A DNA stretch of 64,000 bases from JAIVJM01 sp963816985 (GCA_963816985.1 CAWFMF010000004.1:4960001-5024000), one strand, 5' to 3'. Positions 10,001 through 18,990 are shown, counted from the stretch's first letter. Notes: generated by a model from the letters alone, not told the origin. Made by a program: numbers and translations.

Positions 10001-13000
10001 CGCCTCGCGCAACGCGGCCTCGTTCTGCGGGAAGACGCCGCCCGCGCGCGTGTGCGCCTGAAGAGCGGAGTCCACGCGCTCGCGCACTTCGGTGAAGTAG
10101 TCGGTCAACGAAGTCCAGAGGTCGAAGTCGTCGGTGGAGAAGTTGTTGCCCTCCTCAAAAATCTTGTTCGGCCCGGCGCTCTCGACGGCGATGGAGAAGT
10201 AGGTGGTGCTGACGCCGAAGTCGAACTTGTAAGACTGGCCCCAGCGGTCACGTAAAGAGTCGAGTTCGAGGCCGAGGCGGCGCAGCTCCGCGGCGAGCGT
10301 CGCGCGGTCGCGGATGAAGCGGCCCGTGCGCTTGTGGTATTCGAGCGCGGCGCGATTGATCTTCTCGCCCACCGGGCGGAAGTAGGGCCACGAGAGGCGC
10401 GCGACCGTGAAGTCGTCGTCCGTGCCCGCGCGCTCGTCCGCCCCGGCGCTGAGAATTTCGAGCACGTCTTCGGTGCGGTCGTTGGAGAAGCGCGTGAGGT
10501 AGGCCGAGCCCCAGGGGTCGCGCAGCTCCTGGAACCGGACGCCCGCCGGAGAGAGGAGTCGTCCGAGCGCGTCATCGTTCAGAGGGTACTCGGCGTGCTT
10601 CTCGTAGTGCGCGGCGAGCGCGTCGGTGAGCGGCTTGAGCCGCGCGGCGATGAGTCCGCGGAAGGCGTCGGCATGGTCGGTCTCGAAATCATCCCCGCCG
10701 AAGACGTGCGGCTCGTAGGAGTCCGAGTCGCTGTTGAGGAGCATCTCGGCCACCTCGTCAAGCGCGGGCGGCGTCATGCCCGACGGGTCGAGCTGTTCTA
10801 TCTGGCGGCGGCTGATGCCCGCAATCTCGTTGGAGCCGTACCAGTAGTTGTAGAACGAGCCGCCGAAGCCCCACGCCGAGTTGAACTCCTGCTCGGTGCG
10901 CGCGCGCTCCTCGACAGCCTTGTCGAAGACGACGACGCCGAGCGCGCTCTCGACCTTGCGCCCGCCCGGCGCGCGGACGGCGAACTCGACGCCCGCCTCC
11001 TCGCCCGGCTTGTAGCTCGCACGCGACATCCGCGCTTCCAGTTTCAGCTCGCGGTTGCGCGGGTAGACGACGCGGCGCGCGCCGACGATGTAGTCCACGT
11101 ATCTGTCCGGCGGGACTTCGGTCGTCAACGCCGAGACGGTGAGCACGCCTTTGAACTCCGGGTCGTATGGGAGGACGAACGACGCCCGCCCGCCGCTCAG
11201 GCGCAAGGTTCGTGAAGTGATGATGCGGTCTCCGACCGAGGCGTCCACGATGACGCTCAAGCGCGGGCGGTTCGTCGTCACCTCGACCGCGACGGGCTCG
11301 CCCTCGCGGTAGATGGTCTTGTCGGTCTCGACGCGCACCTCCGGCGTCTCTTCGTCTCGCAGCCAGAAGTCGTCCGCGTGTCGCCCGACGCGCCCCTCGC
11401 CGTCGCGCGCGAGGAAGCGGAGCGAGAGATTCTCGCGCCCCTCCTCGCGCCTGACGACGGGGCCGACGGCCTTCGCCACACCGTAGCGGTTCGTCTTGAC
11501 TTTCAAGACCGTCCGGTCCGGGTCTTTGACTTCGTAGGCCGGAAGCTCCGGGCGGTGGACGAGGCGCTTGGAGCCCTCGGCGACGACCGAGACTTCGCAC
11601 TGCGCGGGCGTGCCGTCGGCGTAGAAGGTCGAGACGTAGAAGGCGAGCGGGAGCCCCGCGGCCTGATCGAAGCGACCGTCGGAGACGTAGACGTGAATCG
11701 GGTCGCGCGTGATGCGGAGCGAGAAGCGGCGCTGCTCGGTGCGGTTGGTCGTCGGGTCTTTGACGTAGGCGGCGTATTGAAGGTCGTTGAAGCGCCGCCA
11801 GCCCGACTCCAACATCTCCGCGAACTCCTTCTTCAAGTCGAGCCGCGCGACGAAGCGGCCCTCGGCGTCCAACTCGCCCTCGACGGGCGTGCTCTCCTCC
11901 GTCTCGTACTTCTGCTCCTTGTAATTCCAGACGCGCTCGGTCTGCCGGACGACGCGGACGTGGCCGCGCTTGACGGGCTGGCCGAAGAGGTAGTCGGCGC
12001 GCACTTCGACTTCCGCGTTCTGCCCGCCGAGATAGAAGGGGCGGTCGTTCTTCGTGCTCACGGCGAAGTTCGGCAAGTCGTAGCGGCTGACCTTGACGTA
12101 CTGCGCGGGCTGCCCCGCCGGGTAATCTTCGTCCTCGGTTTCGACCTTCACGACGTACTGGCCGAGGCGCGTGCTCGCGGGAATCTGCCAGTCGGCGCTC
12201 GCCACGCCGAAGCGCGAGGTCTTGACCGTCGCGCGGAAAACGCCCGTATCGTCTTCGTCTTCGATGAGGAGCGTTACTTCCGTGTCGGGCAGCGCACGCT
12301 CCGCGCCGTCGAAGACAAGCGCGCGCGCGTGCAGCGTCTGCCCCGGCTGGTAGAGAGACTTGTCGGTGGTGAGGAGGACGCGCGGCTTGAGGTCTGAGCC
12401 GACCTCTTCCGTCGCCACCTGCTCGATGCCGCCGCGCCGCGCCGTGACTGTGAGTTCGGCGTCGGCGTCGTCCTGAAACTTGCGCGGGATGTTGAATTCG
12501 AGCCGCGCGTAGCCGTCCGCGTCGGTCAAGCCGCGCGCCTTCAAGACGACGTGCTCGTCGCCGTCGAACTCTATCTCGGCCTCGACGGCCACGTCGCGCA
12601 CCCCGCGCTGCGTCGCCGGGTTGGCGGCGCGGACGCGCGCGCTGTACTGCGCGCCGGGCCGCACGGTCTTGGAGGAGACGACGCGCAGCTCGAAGAGGTC
12701 GGGCGTCACCTCCGAGACCGAGACGACTCCCTCTGCGGCCTCCGCCCCGGCGGCGGTGTCGGGCGCGACGCGGTAGCGGAGACGGTAGAGCGGGAACTCC
12801 TGCCGCGCGGACGCGCTCATCTCGGAGTAGGGGAAGGGCGCGGGGACTGTGACGGTGCTGCGGCCCCTTCGGACGAGCCCCTTAAAAGTCGCGCTCGCGC
12901 GCACCGCGTCCTTCGGGTCGAGCAGCTCGATGAGGAAAGAAGCGTCGAAGCTCTTCCCCGTTGCGTTGTCTATTTCGAGCGAGACGCGCGACTGCTTTCC

Positions 13001-13120
13001 GTCGAGCAGGAGCCTGATTTTCTCTTCGTTGACGTGGAGCGTCGGGGTGGCCGTGGCGAGCTGAATGGCGAACAACAAGACCGAGAGGCAGACCACGGCG
13101 GGGGCACATCTGCGTACCAT
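7004..13120 (-). CDS. Alpha-2-macroglobulin family protein with thioester, carboxypeptidase-like regulatory domain and three GspG-like inserts
   Basis: 2038 residues, one of the largest genes here. A signal peptide (about 1-24, ending near ATATP) is followed by a series of macroglobulin beta-domains with the bait-like region. The thioester motif GCGEQ is at 1493-1497, followed by the helical thioester domain and a C-terminal receptor-binding-like domain. Bacterial A2Ms trap proteases in the periplasm. Unusual parts: about 820-1135 holds three repeats of a pseudopilin-C-terminus pattern (DPWGSAY, DRWGQSY, DGWGRAVY, each followed by an aspartate-rich turn such as GADERAGTDDDF). About 1145-1225 is a carboxypeptidase regulatory-like beta sandwich (GAITGTVKDPTG). 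There is no lipobox and no linked pbpC. The stop lies inside an inverted repeat. Confidence 0.92.
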   Translation of the reverse strand: MVRRCAPAVVCLSVLLFAIQLATATPTLHVNEEKIRLLLDGKQSRVSLEIDNATGKSFDASFLIELLDPKDAVRASATFKGLVRRGRSTVTVPAPFPYSEMSASARQEFPLYRLRYRVAPDTAAGAEAAEGVVSVSEVTPDLFELRVVSSKTVRPGAQYSARVRAANPATQRGVRDVAVEAEIEFDGDEHVVLKARGLTDADGYARLEFNIPRKFQDDADAELTVTARRGGIEQVATEEVGSDLKPRVLLTTDKSLYQPGQTLHARALVFDGAERALPDTEVTLLIEDEDDTGVFRATVKTSRFGVASADWQIPASTRLGQYVVKVETEDEDYPAGQPAQYVKVSRYDLPNFAVSTKNDRPFYLGGQNAEVEVRADYLFGQPVKRGHVRVVRQTERVWNYKEQKYETEESTPVEGELDAEGRFVARLDLKKEFAEMLESGWRRFNDLQYAAYVKDPTTNRTEQRRFSLRITRDPIHVYVSDGRFDQAAGLPLAFYVSTFYADGTPAQCEVSVVAEGSKRLVHRPELPAYEVKDPDRTVLKVKTNRYGVAKAVGPVVRREEGRENLSLRFLARDGEGRVGRHADDFWLRDEETPEVRVETDKTIYREGEPVAVEVTTNRPRLSVIVDASVGDRIITSRTLRLSGGRASFVLPYDPEFKGVLTVSALTTEVPPDRYVDYIVGARRVVYPRNRELKLEARMSRASYKPGEEAGVEFAVRAPGGRKVESALGVVVFDKAVEERARTEQEFNSAWGFGGSFYNYWYGSNEIAGISRRQIEQLDPSGMTPPALDEVAEMLLNSDSDSYEPHVFGGDDFETDHADAFRGLIAARLKPLTDALAAHYEKHAEYPLNDDALGRLLSPAGVRFQELRDPWGSAYLTRFSNDRTEDVLEILSAGADERAGTDDDFTVARLSWPYFRPVGEKINRAALEYHKRTGRFIRDRATLAAELRRLGLELDSLRDRWGQSYKFDFGVSTTYFSIAVESAGPNKIFEEGNNFSTDDFDLWTSLTDYFTEVRERVDSALQAHTRAGGVFPQNEAALREALRRRGVTLEELRDGWGRAVYAVFASDKRYADRLKVDAAGRSTPRTSVEPVSRTFWRVELRSSGEDGKQGTADDFTVGYFTSISSEQASGDIAALAVRPVTTFSGATGAITGTVKDPTGAVIANATVTATHKYTSLEYTAATDDEGQYLLRNLPSGVYTLRFNAPGFMQVTISDARVQSSNLTRADVSLSPGGVTETVSVTAADTSSMINTTSSQISKTVNRGVMLVGPQVSTPRLREFFPETLVWNPELTTDAAGRAQLNFKLADNITTWKMSVIASTEDGQLGTFEQEFKAFQPFFAEHDPPRILTEGDEISLPVVLRNYLERAQGVDVEMKPETWFALTGPARRRAEVPSGDAARPTFDFRAVASVNDGKQRITAYGTDASDAIEKPVTVHPDGEERSQTSAAVFGGAGALEVNVPAELVAGSLRAELKIYPNLAAHVFEGVEGIMRRPYGCGEQTISSAYPSVLVLNHAEAHAGAGGNHQQVVKLARRYAQEGYERLLNYRAPGGGFSYWGRGEPDLALTAYALRFLTDAGRVIEVDEAVVRETLEWLARQQRADGSWPAKTWGDKEDSRRTALTTAYITRVMARTGKNAFTTEQPTAATKPSTPNGASKPSGETLTPLARALRYLSARVEEVDEPYLIASYALAWLDAGERAGAKRAVEKLRALAKDEGAESYWALETNTPFYGWGLAGRVETTALAVQSLARYDRGEKATPSSTPQPTIQQQTRDTGPLVNRGLLFLINKKDRYGVWYSTQATVNVLDTLLSLVADEREANGGGNSQSTATSAAEIVVNGRSAGQVALPPAGQLSAPLFFDLSPFVAPGDNRVEIRRAGHAAQAQAQAVATYYVPWAKASDNEAKTSDGTTKRKAASALRLSVSFDRASAEVGQEITCRVEAERIGFGGYGMLLAEVGLPPGADVDRASLERTMQESGWSISSYDVLPDRLVVYLWPQGGGTKFDFKFRPRYGLNALNAPSQLYDYYNPEARTVVPPSRFVIR

Positions 13121-13217
13121 CTCGTTTCCCTCCTCAAGTTGTACGCGTGTGATGCCTGCCGGTTGCCCGACGGTTGGAGAGGGTCGGAGGTTTATTTTTT
13201 AAGGCACGATACGGAAG

Positions 13218-13329
13218 GTCAGAACCGCCTGCGGTAGCAGGTGGGTCTTAACGTCGCCGACGCTCACATACCATCGCGGGTCAGTCTTAACGTTGCCAAG
13301 ACCCGCCCGCTACCGCAGGCGGTTCTGAC
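13218..13329. repeat. Inverted repeat with arms of about 32 bp
   Basis: Left arm 13218-13250 begins GTCAGAACCGCCTGCGGTAG; right arm 13298-13329 ends CTACCGCAGGCGGTTCTGAC. The match is interrupted by a few mismatches near the inner ends. It fills most of the gap between the zinc-ribbon gene and the alpha-2-macroglobulin gene. Confidence 0.88.
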
Positions 13330-13336
13330 TTCATGC

Positions 13337-13546
13337 TTAGTCTTCCGGCTGCATGCTCGGCAGGCTTGAGATGTCGAGCACGCGCGAGAACTCTTCGAAG
13401 GAGAACATCGTGTCGTCTTTGCATTGCTCGCAGTAGTACGTCGCCTCTTCGCCCAGATACATGTCCTTCAGGTGGAAGGCCACGAAACACCCGTAGCAAC
13501 GCTGAATGCGTTTGCCGAATTTCGTCCGCGTCTCTTCTTCGCTCAA
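13337..13546 (-). CDS. Small zinc-ribbon protein
   Basis: 69 residues with two CxxC knuckles: CYGC near 17-20 and CEQC near 39-42, in the pattern of a single four-cysteine zinc ribbon. The flanks are acidic. No catalytic domain. Likely a small nucleic-acid- or protein-binding adapter; function not known. It lies 27 bp downstream of the MDR gene on the same strand and may be cotranscribed with it. Confidence 0.68.
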   Translation of the reverse strand: MSEEETRTKFGKRIQRCYGCFVAFHLKDMYLGEEATYYCEQCKDDTMFSFEEFSRVLDISSLPSMQPED

Positions 13547-13573
13547 AGCTCTCTTCCCTCTTCTCGTTGTTTT

Positions 13574-14614
13574 TTAAGTCGTCCGGCGGAGTCCGGGCAC
13601 GAGGATGACTTTGCCGCCGGTCATCTCGCGCTCGTAGCTCCGCAAGCCTTCGGCGGCCTCTTCGAGCGGGAGGCGCGCGCGCACCTCCGTCTTCAGCTCG
13701 CCCTGCAAATGCGACTGGACGCCGCGCGACACTAAGAACTTACTCAGCAAGTTCTGCGACTTCAGCCACTCCGCGAGCCAGAAGCCCTCGACCGCCTTGC
13801 CCTCGAAGATGAGCCCGCGCGGGTCAATGAGGCACCCTTCCATCGAGAGCGCGCCGTAGACTATCGCCCGCCCGCCCTTCGGCATCGCGCGCAGGAGCCG
13901 ACCCGTCAGCTCGCCCGCCACGGCGTCGAAGGCGACGGTCGCGCCGAGCCGCGTGCACAGCTCTTTGAGCCGCGCGTCGAAATCCTCCTCGCTGCTGTCG
14001 AGGACGTGCTCCGCGCCTTCGCTCTTTAAAAGCTCGACCTGCTCTTTCCTCCGCACGACGTTGACGACGGGAACCCCGCGCGCGGCGGCGAGCCTGACGA
14101 CCATCCGACCGAGCGCGCTGGCCGCCGCCGTCTGCGCGACCGCCTTCGCGCCGAGGCGACGCGCGCGACCCAAGAGCGCCCACGCCGTAAACGGATTGAC
14201 GATCATGGAAGCCGCGCTCTCAAGCTCAGTCCGCGCGGAGAGCGGGATGCAGAGCGCGGCGGGCGTCAGCATGTACTCGGCCCAGGTGCCGTCGCCGTCG
14301 AACGGCGCGGCGCAGGCGACGCGCTTGCCCTTGAGGTAACGCCCCATGAGCCCCTCGCCGGCGGCGACGACCACGCCGCTCGCCTCGAACCCCGGCACGA
14401 CCGGGAGCTTCTTCTTCTGCCCGTAGAGCCCGCGCACGAACATCAGGTCGGAAGGGTTGACGGGCGTCGCGGCGATGCGCACGAGTGCCTCGCCCGCGCC
14501 CGGCTTCGGCACGGGCCGCTCGACAAGCGCGAGCGCGTCCGCGCCGTCATACGAACGGAGTTCGAGCGCGCGCATCGTCGCCGGTATCGTTTTCGTCTCT
14601 GCTTGGTCGTTCAT
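13574..14614 (-). CDS. Medium-chain dehydrogenase/reductase (zinc-binding alcohol dehydrogenase-like)
   Basis: 346 residues from the ATG at 14614, preceded by AGGAA about 10 nt upstream; a TTG 30 bp earlier is less likely. The GroES-like domain contains PVVPGFEASGVVVAAGEG. The Rossmann domain has ALGRMVVRLAAARG in place of the usual GxGxxG, and later VAFDAVAGELTG and GRAIVYGAL. It lacks the structural-zinc cysteines, as do quinone-reductase/enoyl-reductase (MECR-like) members. Expected to be an NADPH-dependent reductase; substrate unknown. The divergent LysR gene lies immediately upstream on the same strand, so the two may form a regulator-target pair. Confidence 0.82.
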   Translation of the reverse strand: MNDQAETKTIPATMRALELRSYDGADALALVERPVPKPGAGEALVRIAATPVNPSDLMFVRGLYGQKKKLPVVPGFEASGVVVAAGEGLMGRYLKGKRVACAAPFDGDGTWAEYMLTPAALCIPLSARTELESAASMIVNPFTAWALLGRARRLGAKAVAQTAAASALGRMVVRLAAARGVPVVNVVRRKEQVELLKSEGAEHVLDSSEEDFDARLKELCTRLGATVAFDAVAGELTGRLLRAMPKGGRAIVYGALSMEGCLIDPRGLIFEGKAVEGFWLAEWLKSQNLLSKFLVSRGVQSHLQGELKTEVRARLPLEEAAEGLRSYEREMTGGKVILVPGLRRTT

Positions 14615-14672
14615 GTGTGCGGCGTTCCTGTCTGTCTCTGTCAACTGGCTTGGACGGCGGCGGACGTTTCCG

Positions 14673-15584
14673 TCAGACCGCGCGCGCCGCCTGCTGCAAC
14701 TCGTCTTTGTGAAGAAGGACGTAGGCGATGAAGGCGCGCGTCGGCGAGGGCTGGAAGCGTCCGAGCGCGACGAGCGCGACCGTGCGCGTCAGTTGATGCC
14801 CACTGATGCGCAGCGGCGAGAGCTTGCCCCCTTGCGTCTCTTCGCGCACCGCCCACGAAGGTATCAGGGAGATGCCCATCCCGTGCTCGACCATGAGCTT
14901 GATAAAGTACGTGTCGTTGGATTCGAGCGCAAGGTCGGGCCGCAGGTCAACGCGGCTGAAGAAGGCGTCGGTCGCGCGGCGAATCGAAGCTCCCTGCTCG
15001 AAGAGGATGAAGCGCTCGCGCCTCAACTCCTCGACCGCGACTTCGCTGCGACCCGCGAGATGATGTTTCGCGCCGACGACCAAGACCAACTCGTCCTCGA
15101 ACAACTCCGTCACCTGCAAGGCGGGCGAGTAGACGGGCAGCGACGCGAACCCGACCTCGGCGGCCCCCGCGAGGATGTCGGCGACGGTCTGCTCCGTGCT
15201 CACGGTCGTGCGGAACGAAAGCTCGATGTGCTCGTGCTCGCGCATGAAGGACTCGAAGAGCCCGGCGAAGAGGTGGACGAAGGCCTGCGTCGCCGCCGCC
15301 GCGCGCACGCGCCCGCGCGGCTCGTGGTCGCGCCCCGAAATCAGCTCGCGCAGGGCGTCGGCCTCTTCGAGGATGCGGCCCGCGTATTCGAGCGCGAGCC
15401 TTCCGGCCTCCGAGAGCTTCACGCCACGCTTGGCGCGGATGAAGAGCGGCTCGCCCAGTTCGCGCTCTAAAGCCTTAATCTGGTGGCTCACCGCCGACTG
15501 CGTGAGGTTAAGTTTCTCCGACGCGCGCGTGAAACTGAGCGCCTCGGCGACCTCGCGGAACGTGCGTAACTGCGACAGCTCCAT
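14673..15584 (-). CDS. LysR-family transcriptional regulator
   Basis: 303 residues, standard LysR length. The winged helix-turn-helix occupies 1-60 (ELSQLRTFREVAEALSFTRA, then SAVSHQIKALERELGEPLF). The effector-binding periplasmic-binding-protein fold follows from about 90 (VRAAAATQAFVHLFAG to the C-terminus). It is 58 bp upstream of the MDR reductase on the same strand and faces the DUF4032-like gene divergently. A dyad in the shared upstream region is a likely operator. Effector unknown. Confidence 0.9.
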   Translation of the reverse strand: MELSQLRTFREVAEALSFTRASEKLNLTQSAVSHQIKALERELGEPLFIRAKRGVKLSEAGRLALEYAGRILEEADALRELISGRDHEPRGRVRAAAATQAFVHLFAGLFESFMREHEHIELSFRTTVSTEQTVADILAGAAEVGFASLPVYSPALQVTELFEDELVLVVGAKHHLAGRSEVAVEELRRERFILFEQGASIRRATDAFFSRVDLRPDLALESNDTYFIKLMVEHGMGISLIPSWAVREETQGGKLSPLRISGHQLTRTVALVALGRFQPSPTRAFIAYVLLHKDELQQAARAV

Positions 15585-15624
15585 CGTTTATCTCTCTTCT
15601 CGCAAAAGGTGTGGATGAATATAG

Positions 15625-15641
15625 TTAATCGGGTGGATTAA
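15625..15641. promoter_or_regulatory. Candidate LysR operator dyad
   Basis: TTAATC-N5-GATTAA, a perfect 6+6 dyad, lies 41 bp upstream of the LysR start and 127 bp upstream of the divergent DUF4032-like gene. The size and A/T-rich half-sites fit LysR recognition sites (T-N11-A type), but binding is inferred. Confidence 0.45.
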
Positions 15642-15767
15642 AACAATGAGTTAGACCGCGGGGCAAAGGCGTGCCTATCATTGCCATCACAACCGTGAAC
15701 AAAAACTATTGAGCCAACAACCAGACGAGGCGGCACGCGCCGCCGCTAAGCAGAAGGAGGTTTGAGG

Positions 15768-16073
15768 ATGATTCCTTTCAAACTCGATTACGTCATCGAA
15801 AGAACACTGGCCGCGCCGCGCGGCGAAGAGCAGCGGCTCATCAAAGAACTCGCGGGCGTGCGGCTGACCGACGCCGAGGCGCGCGCCGAGTGGCCCCGCG
15901 TCCTCGAACACAAGTGGTTCATCAGCGAGCGGCTCGGACGCGACACCGGCCTCCGCGTCGCCGCCCTCGACTACTTCGAGAACGTCCGCCTGCCGCGCAC
16001 CTCGCGCACCGGCCACAAGCACATCACGGAAGGACTCCGCCGCGCGGCGCAGTCGCAGAGCGTGATGGCATAA
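15768..16073 (+). CDS. Small DUF4032-like protein
   Basis: 101 residues from the ATG at 15768, with a strong AAGGAGG 7 nt upstream. The motif WPRVLEHKWFISERLGRDTG followed by a Y-x-x-N-V segment resembles the conserved C-terminal block of DUF4032 proteins, but the kinase-like part of those proteins is missing, so this is a stand-alone module. Likely cytoplasmic. It is transcribed away from the LysR gene. A type A palindromic element starts 3 bp after the stop. Confidence 0.7.
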   Translation: MIPFKLDYVIERTLAAPRGEEQRLIKELAGVRLTDAEARAEWPRVLEHKWFISERLGRDTGLRVAALDYFENVRLPRTSRTGHKHITEGLRRAAQSQSVMA

Positions 16074-16075
16074 GT

Positions 16076-16315
16076 TGTCCCCGAAGGGGACGCAGGCAAT
16101 AGACGGGGGCAGAGCAAACGAAGTTTGCGCCGCCCCCGGTACAGATGAAAAAAGAGTTCCGACCCTGAAGGGGTCGCACCGCCGCGTCGAGGTGCGACCC
16201 CTTCAGGGTCGGATTTCTTTATCTACGCATGACCGGGGGCGGCGCTTCGTCGTTCGCCTTGCGGCTCACGACTCTGGCTCTGCCCCCGGCTATTATCTTC
16301 ATCCCCTTCGGGGAT
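16076..16315. repeat. Nested four-arm palindromic element, type A (copy 2)
   Basis: Same order as the copy at 4742: outer arms GTCCCCGAAGGGGAC and TCCCCTTCGGGGA, then CGGGGGCAGAG / CTCTGCCCCCG, then a 23-bp central stem (16158-16180 with 16191-16213, TCCGACCCTGAAGGGGTCGC). The right end overlaps the last codons of glpD, whose stop is at 16299. Confidence 0.9.
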
Positions 16316-17958
16316 GGGCGCGGTCTTTATCTCTTTGAGGATGGACGTGGAACCGCTCGACGTAGCGGAGATAATCTTCGACCTCGCGGGCGGCGCGTCT
16401 TTCGTCCCAGTCTAAAAACTTCATTGCGATGCGCGCGGCATTCTCCGCCGCATCAGTCCCGGCGGAGCTGTCGAGCCCGACGAGCGTGCGGCGCATGAGA
16501 CAGTCGGCGAGCGTCTCGGCCAGCTCTTCCTTGAAGGAGAAGACGACCTCCGCGCCGATGCTGCCCGTCTCTTCGCTGAAGGGCTCTCGGAGTTCCGCGT
16601 GTGCGTCGGCGAGTCGGCAGACCTCCGAGGCGCGCGTGCCGTAAATCTTCAGCAGCCGCGCGGCGCTCTTTGGTTGTAGTCCGCACCGCGCCGCGAAAGA
16701 TTCGGCGAAGGCGTGGAAGCCTTCGGCGGCGTCAGCGCCGGGGAGTGAATCCTGCGCGGTCGTGCAGGCGGGCGCGGGCCTTCCGAGTTCTTTGAAGAGC
16801 AGGTCAACAGCCTCCTCGGCGAGACTCCGGCTCGTCGTCAGCTTGCCGCCGACGACGGAGAAGAGTCCGCGCAAGGACGAGGCGCGGATGAAGTGACGGC
16901 GCGTTATCCCTGCGGCGTCGCGCGCGCCGACGAAGGGCAAGGGGCGGACTCCGGCGTAGGTGTAGAGCACGCTCGCGCGTGTCAGGCGCGCGGAAGGAAT
17001 CGCGCGGTTCGTCTCGCCGAGGAGGTATTCGATCTCGCCTTCGTCGGTCTCGACGCGTTCGAGGTCGCCTTTGAATTTTTCGTCGGTCGTCCCGATTAAA
17101 AGTTTCCCGTCCCACGGGATGATGAAGAAGGGCCGCCCGTCGGCGCTCGCCTCAACATAGAGCGCGGTCTGCGGCGCGCCGTCGAAAGCCTTCACGATGA
17201 TGTGGCTGCCCTTCGTCCCGCCGATTAACTTTTCACCGCCGACATCATCGCCCGCGAGGAGTTCGTCCACCCACGGCCCCGCGACGTTCAAGACGAGCGG
17301 CGCGCGCGCCGTGTGCTTCGTCCCGCCTTCGTCAAGTAAGTCTGCGAACTCGACCCCGCACACGCGGCCCGCCTCGCTCAACAGACGCTCGACACGCGCA
17401 TAAGTAAAGACTTGTGCGCCGTTCTGTCTCGCCGCCAAGGCGTTCTCGACCACGAGCCGCTCGGCGTATTCAACCTGCGCGTCGTGATAGAGCGCCGCGC
17501 CGCGCAAGCCCTCAGGACTCCAACAAAGGCGTGAGACGCAGAGCCTCCGCGCGCGCGAGCATCCGGTGGCGCGGGAGCGACTTGCCAAAGGAGAGCAGGT
17601 CGTAGGCGAGCATCCCGGCGCGGATGGTGAGCGGGCCGCGCCTTTGACTTTCGTAAATCGGAATCAGGAGCGGGAGCGGCCTGACGAGGTGCGGGGCGAT
17701 GCGCAGCAAATTCTCGCGCTCGCGCAGGGATTCGCGCACGAGCCCCAGCTCGCCGTGTTCGAGGTAGCGCAGGCCGCCGTGAATCAGGCGTGTTGACCAG
17801 CTTGAAGTCCCGGCGGCGAGGTCTCCCTTGTCGAGCAGTAAGACGCGCAGGCCCCGTGCGGCGGCGTCGCGCGCGATGCACGCGCCGTTGATGCCCGCGC
17901 CGACGACGATTACGTCGAAGGGCGCGCGGGAAATGTCTTGAGGGATTCGTCGAGTCAT
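16299..17958 (-). pseudogene. glpD: Aerobic glycerol-3-phosphate dehydrogenase, frameshifted
   Basis: FAD-dependent oxidation of sn-glycerol 3-phosphate to dihydroxyacetone phosphate at the membrane. The N-terminal frame (start 17958) has the FAD motif VIVVGAGINGACIARDAAAR and SSWSTRLIHGGLRYLEHGEL. It runs to LRLTPLLES and a stop. The remainder is in another frame from SPEGLRGAALYHDAQVEY on. Removing one G of the GG at 17520-17521 joins TPLL to SPEGLRG as expected for the family. Either a true pseudogene or an indel error; conservation on both sides favours the latter. The final codons (about 16299-16315) come from the palindromic element, so the C-terminus looks extended or replaced. Confidence 0.88.
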
Positions 17959-18221
17959 CCGCTGCTTGAGAAACCGTCGGCGTGCCTTGTATGCTCGCCC
18001 GGTCGGCACGGCAATTTCATCAACTCAAAAGGGACTCAATCTTTATCCTCGTGAAACCAGCAAAGCGTCAAGCCCGAAGCGTCCCGTCCGTCAGAAGTTC
18101 GTTCGGCGTCCTCGCCTTCAGCTCGCGCAGGCGCGTCACGCAACGGCCACGTTGAGCCGACTTCCCGCACGGCAACCGGCGGAGTCGCGCCGACATCATA
18201 AAGGCCGCTAACAGGTCTCTT

Positions 18222-18965
18222 ATGAAGTATCTTTCAAACTCAACGGTCGCGCGACGCGGCCTGCTCTTCGCCCTCCTGCTCGTCCCCGTGCTACAGGGCT
18301 GCTCGGCGGTCGCGTGGCAGCAGACGCGGCGCGAGACGGCGAAGCCGACGCCCACGGCGACGCCCGCCGCCGCCGAGAACATTGAACGCGAGACGAGCGA
18401 GCCTTACGACGGCGACCTCTCGATTTTTGAAGACCCGCAGCGCGCCGAGAAGCTGCAAGTCGAACGCGTGTTGGACGTGCTCGGCATCCGCGAGGGCTCG
18501 CGCGTGGCCGACATCGGCGCGGGCTCCGGCTGGTTCACGGTGCGCGCCGCGCGCCGCGCGGGTGACAAGGGCACGGTCTACGCCGTCGAGATCAACCGCG
18601 AATACCTCAAGCACATCGAGGAGCGCGCGGCGAACGAAAAGCTCTCGAACGTCCGCGCCGTGCTCGGCAAAGAGGACGACCCGCTGCTGCCGGAGAAGAG
18701 CGTGGACGCCGTGCTCATCCTCAAGACCTATCACGAAATCGCCGAGCCCGTCCGCCTCCTCTCACGCCTCCGCCGCTCCCTGCGCGCGGGCGCGCGCGTC
18801 GGCGTCATTGACCGCAACGGCAAAGGCGACGACCACGGCATCGCGCGCGACGTGGTGGTGAAAGAGGCCGAGCGCGCGGGCTACGCGCTCGCCGAAGAGC
18901 ACGACTTCGTGAAGGGCGACGGGATGGACTACTTCCTCGTCTTCCGCGTGCGCGGCGAGAAGTAG
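18222..18965 (+). CDS. Lipoprotein carrying a class I SAM-dependent methyltransferase domain
   Basis: 247 residues. The N-terminus is a lipoprotein signal: a basic start, the hydrophobic stretch LLFALLLVPVLQ, and the lipobox LQGC with Cys at 27. A Thr/Pro/Ala linker follows. From about 70 a class I methyltransferase fold has VADIGAGSGWFTVRAARRAG, an acidic VYAVEINREYL and a late LKTYHEIAEP. Such proteins normally need cytoplasmic SAM, so an exported one is puzzling. Start at 18222 has a weak ribosome site. It is divergent from glpD and convergent with the next gene across a terminator. Confidence 0.82.
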   Translation: MKYLSNSTVARRGLLFALLLVPVLQGCSAVAWQQTRRETAKPTPTATPAAAENIERETSEPYDGDLSIFEDPQRAEKLQVERVLDVLGIREGSRVADIGAGSGWFTVRAARRAGDKGTVYAVEINREYLKHIEERAANEKLSNVRAVLGKEDDPLLPEKSVDAVLILKTYHEIAEPVRLLSRLRRSLRAGARVGVIDRNGKGDDHGIARDVVVKEAERAGYALAEEHDFVKGDGMDYFLVFRVRGEK

Positions 18966-18990
18966 GCTCAAGGAAAATTAGGCAATGATT

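Noticed and set aside
13953..14339. 128-residue frame opposite the MDR gene
   Set aside because: Serine/alanine-rich shadow without ribosome site or family signals.
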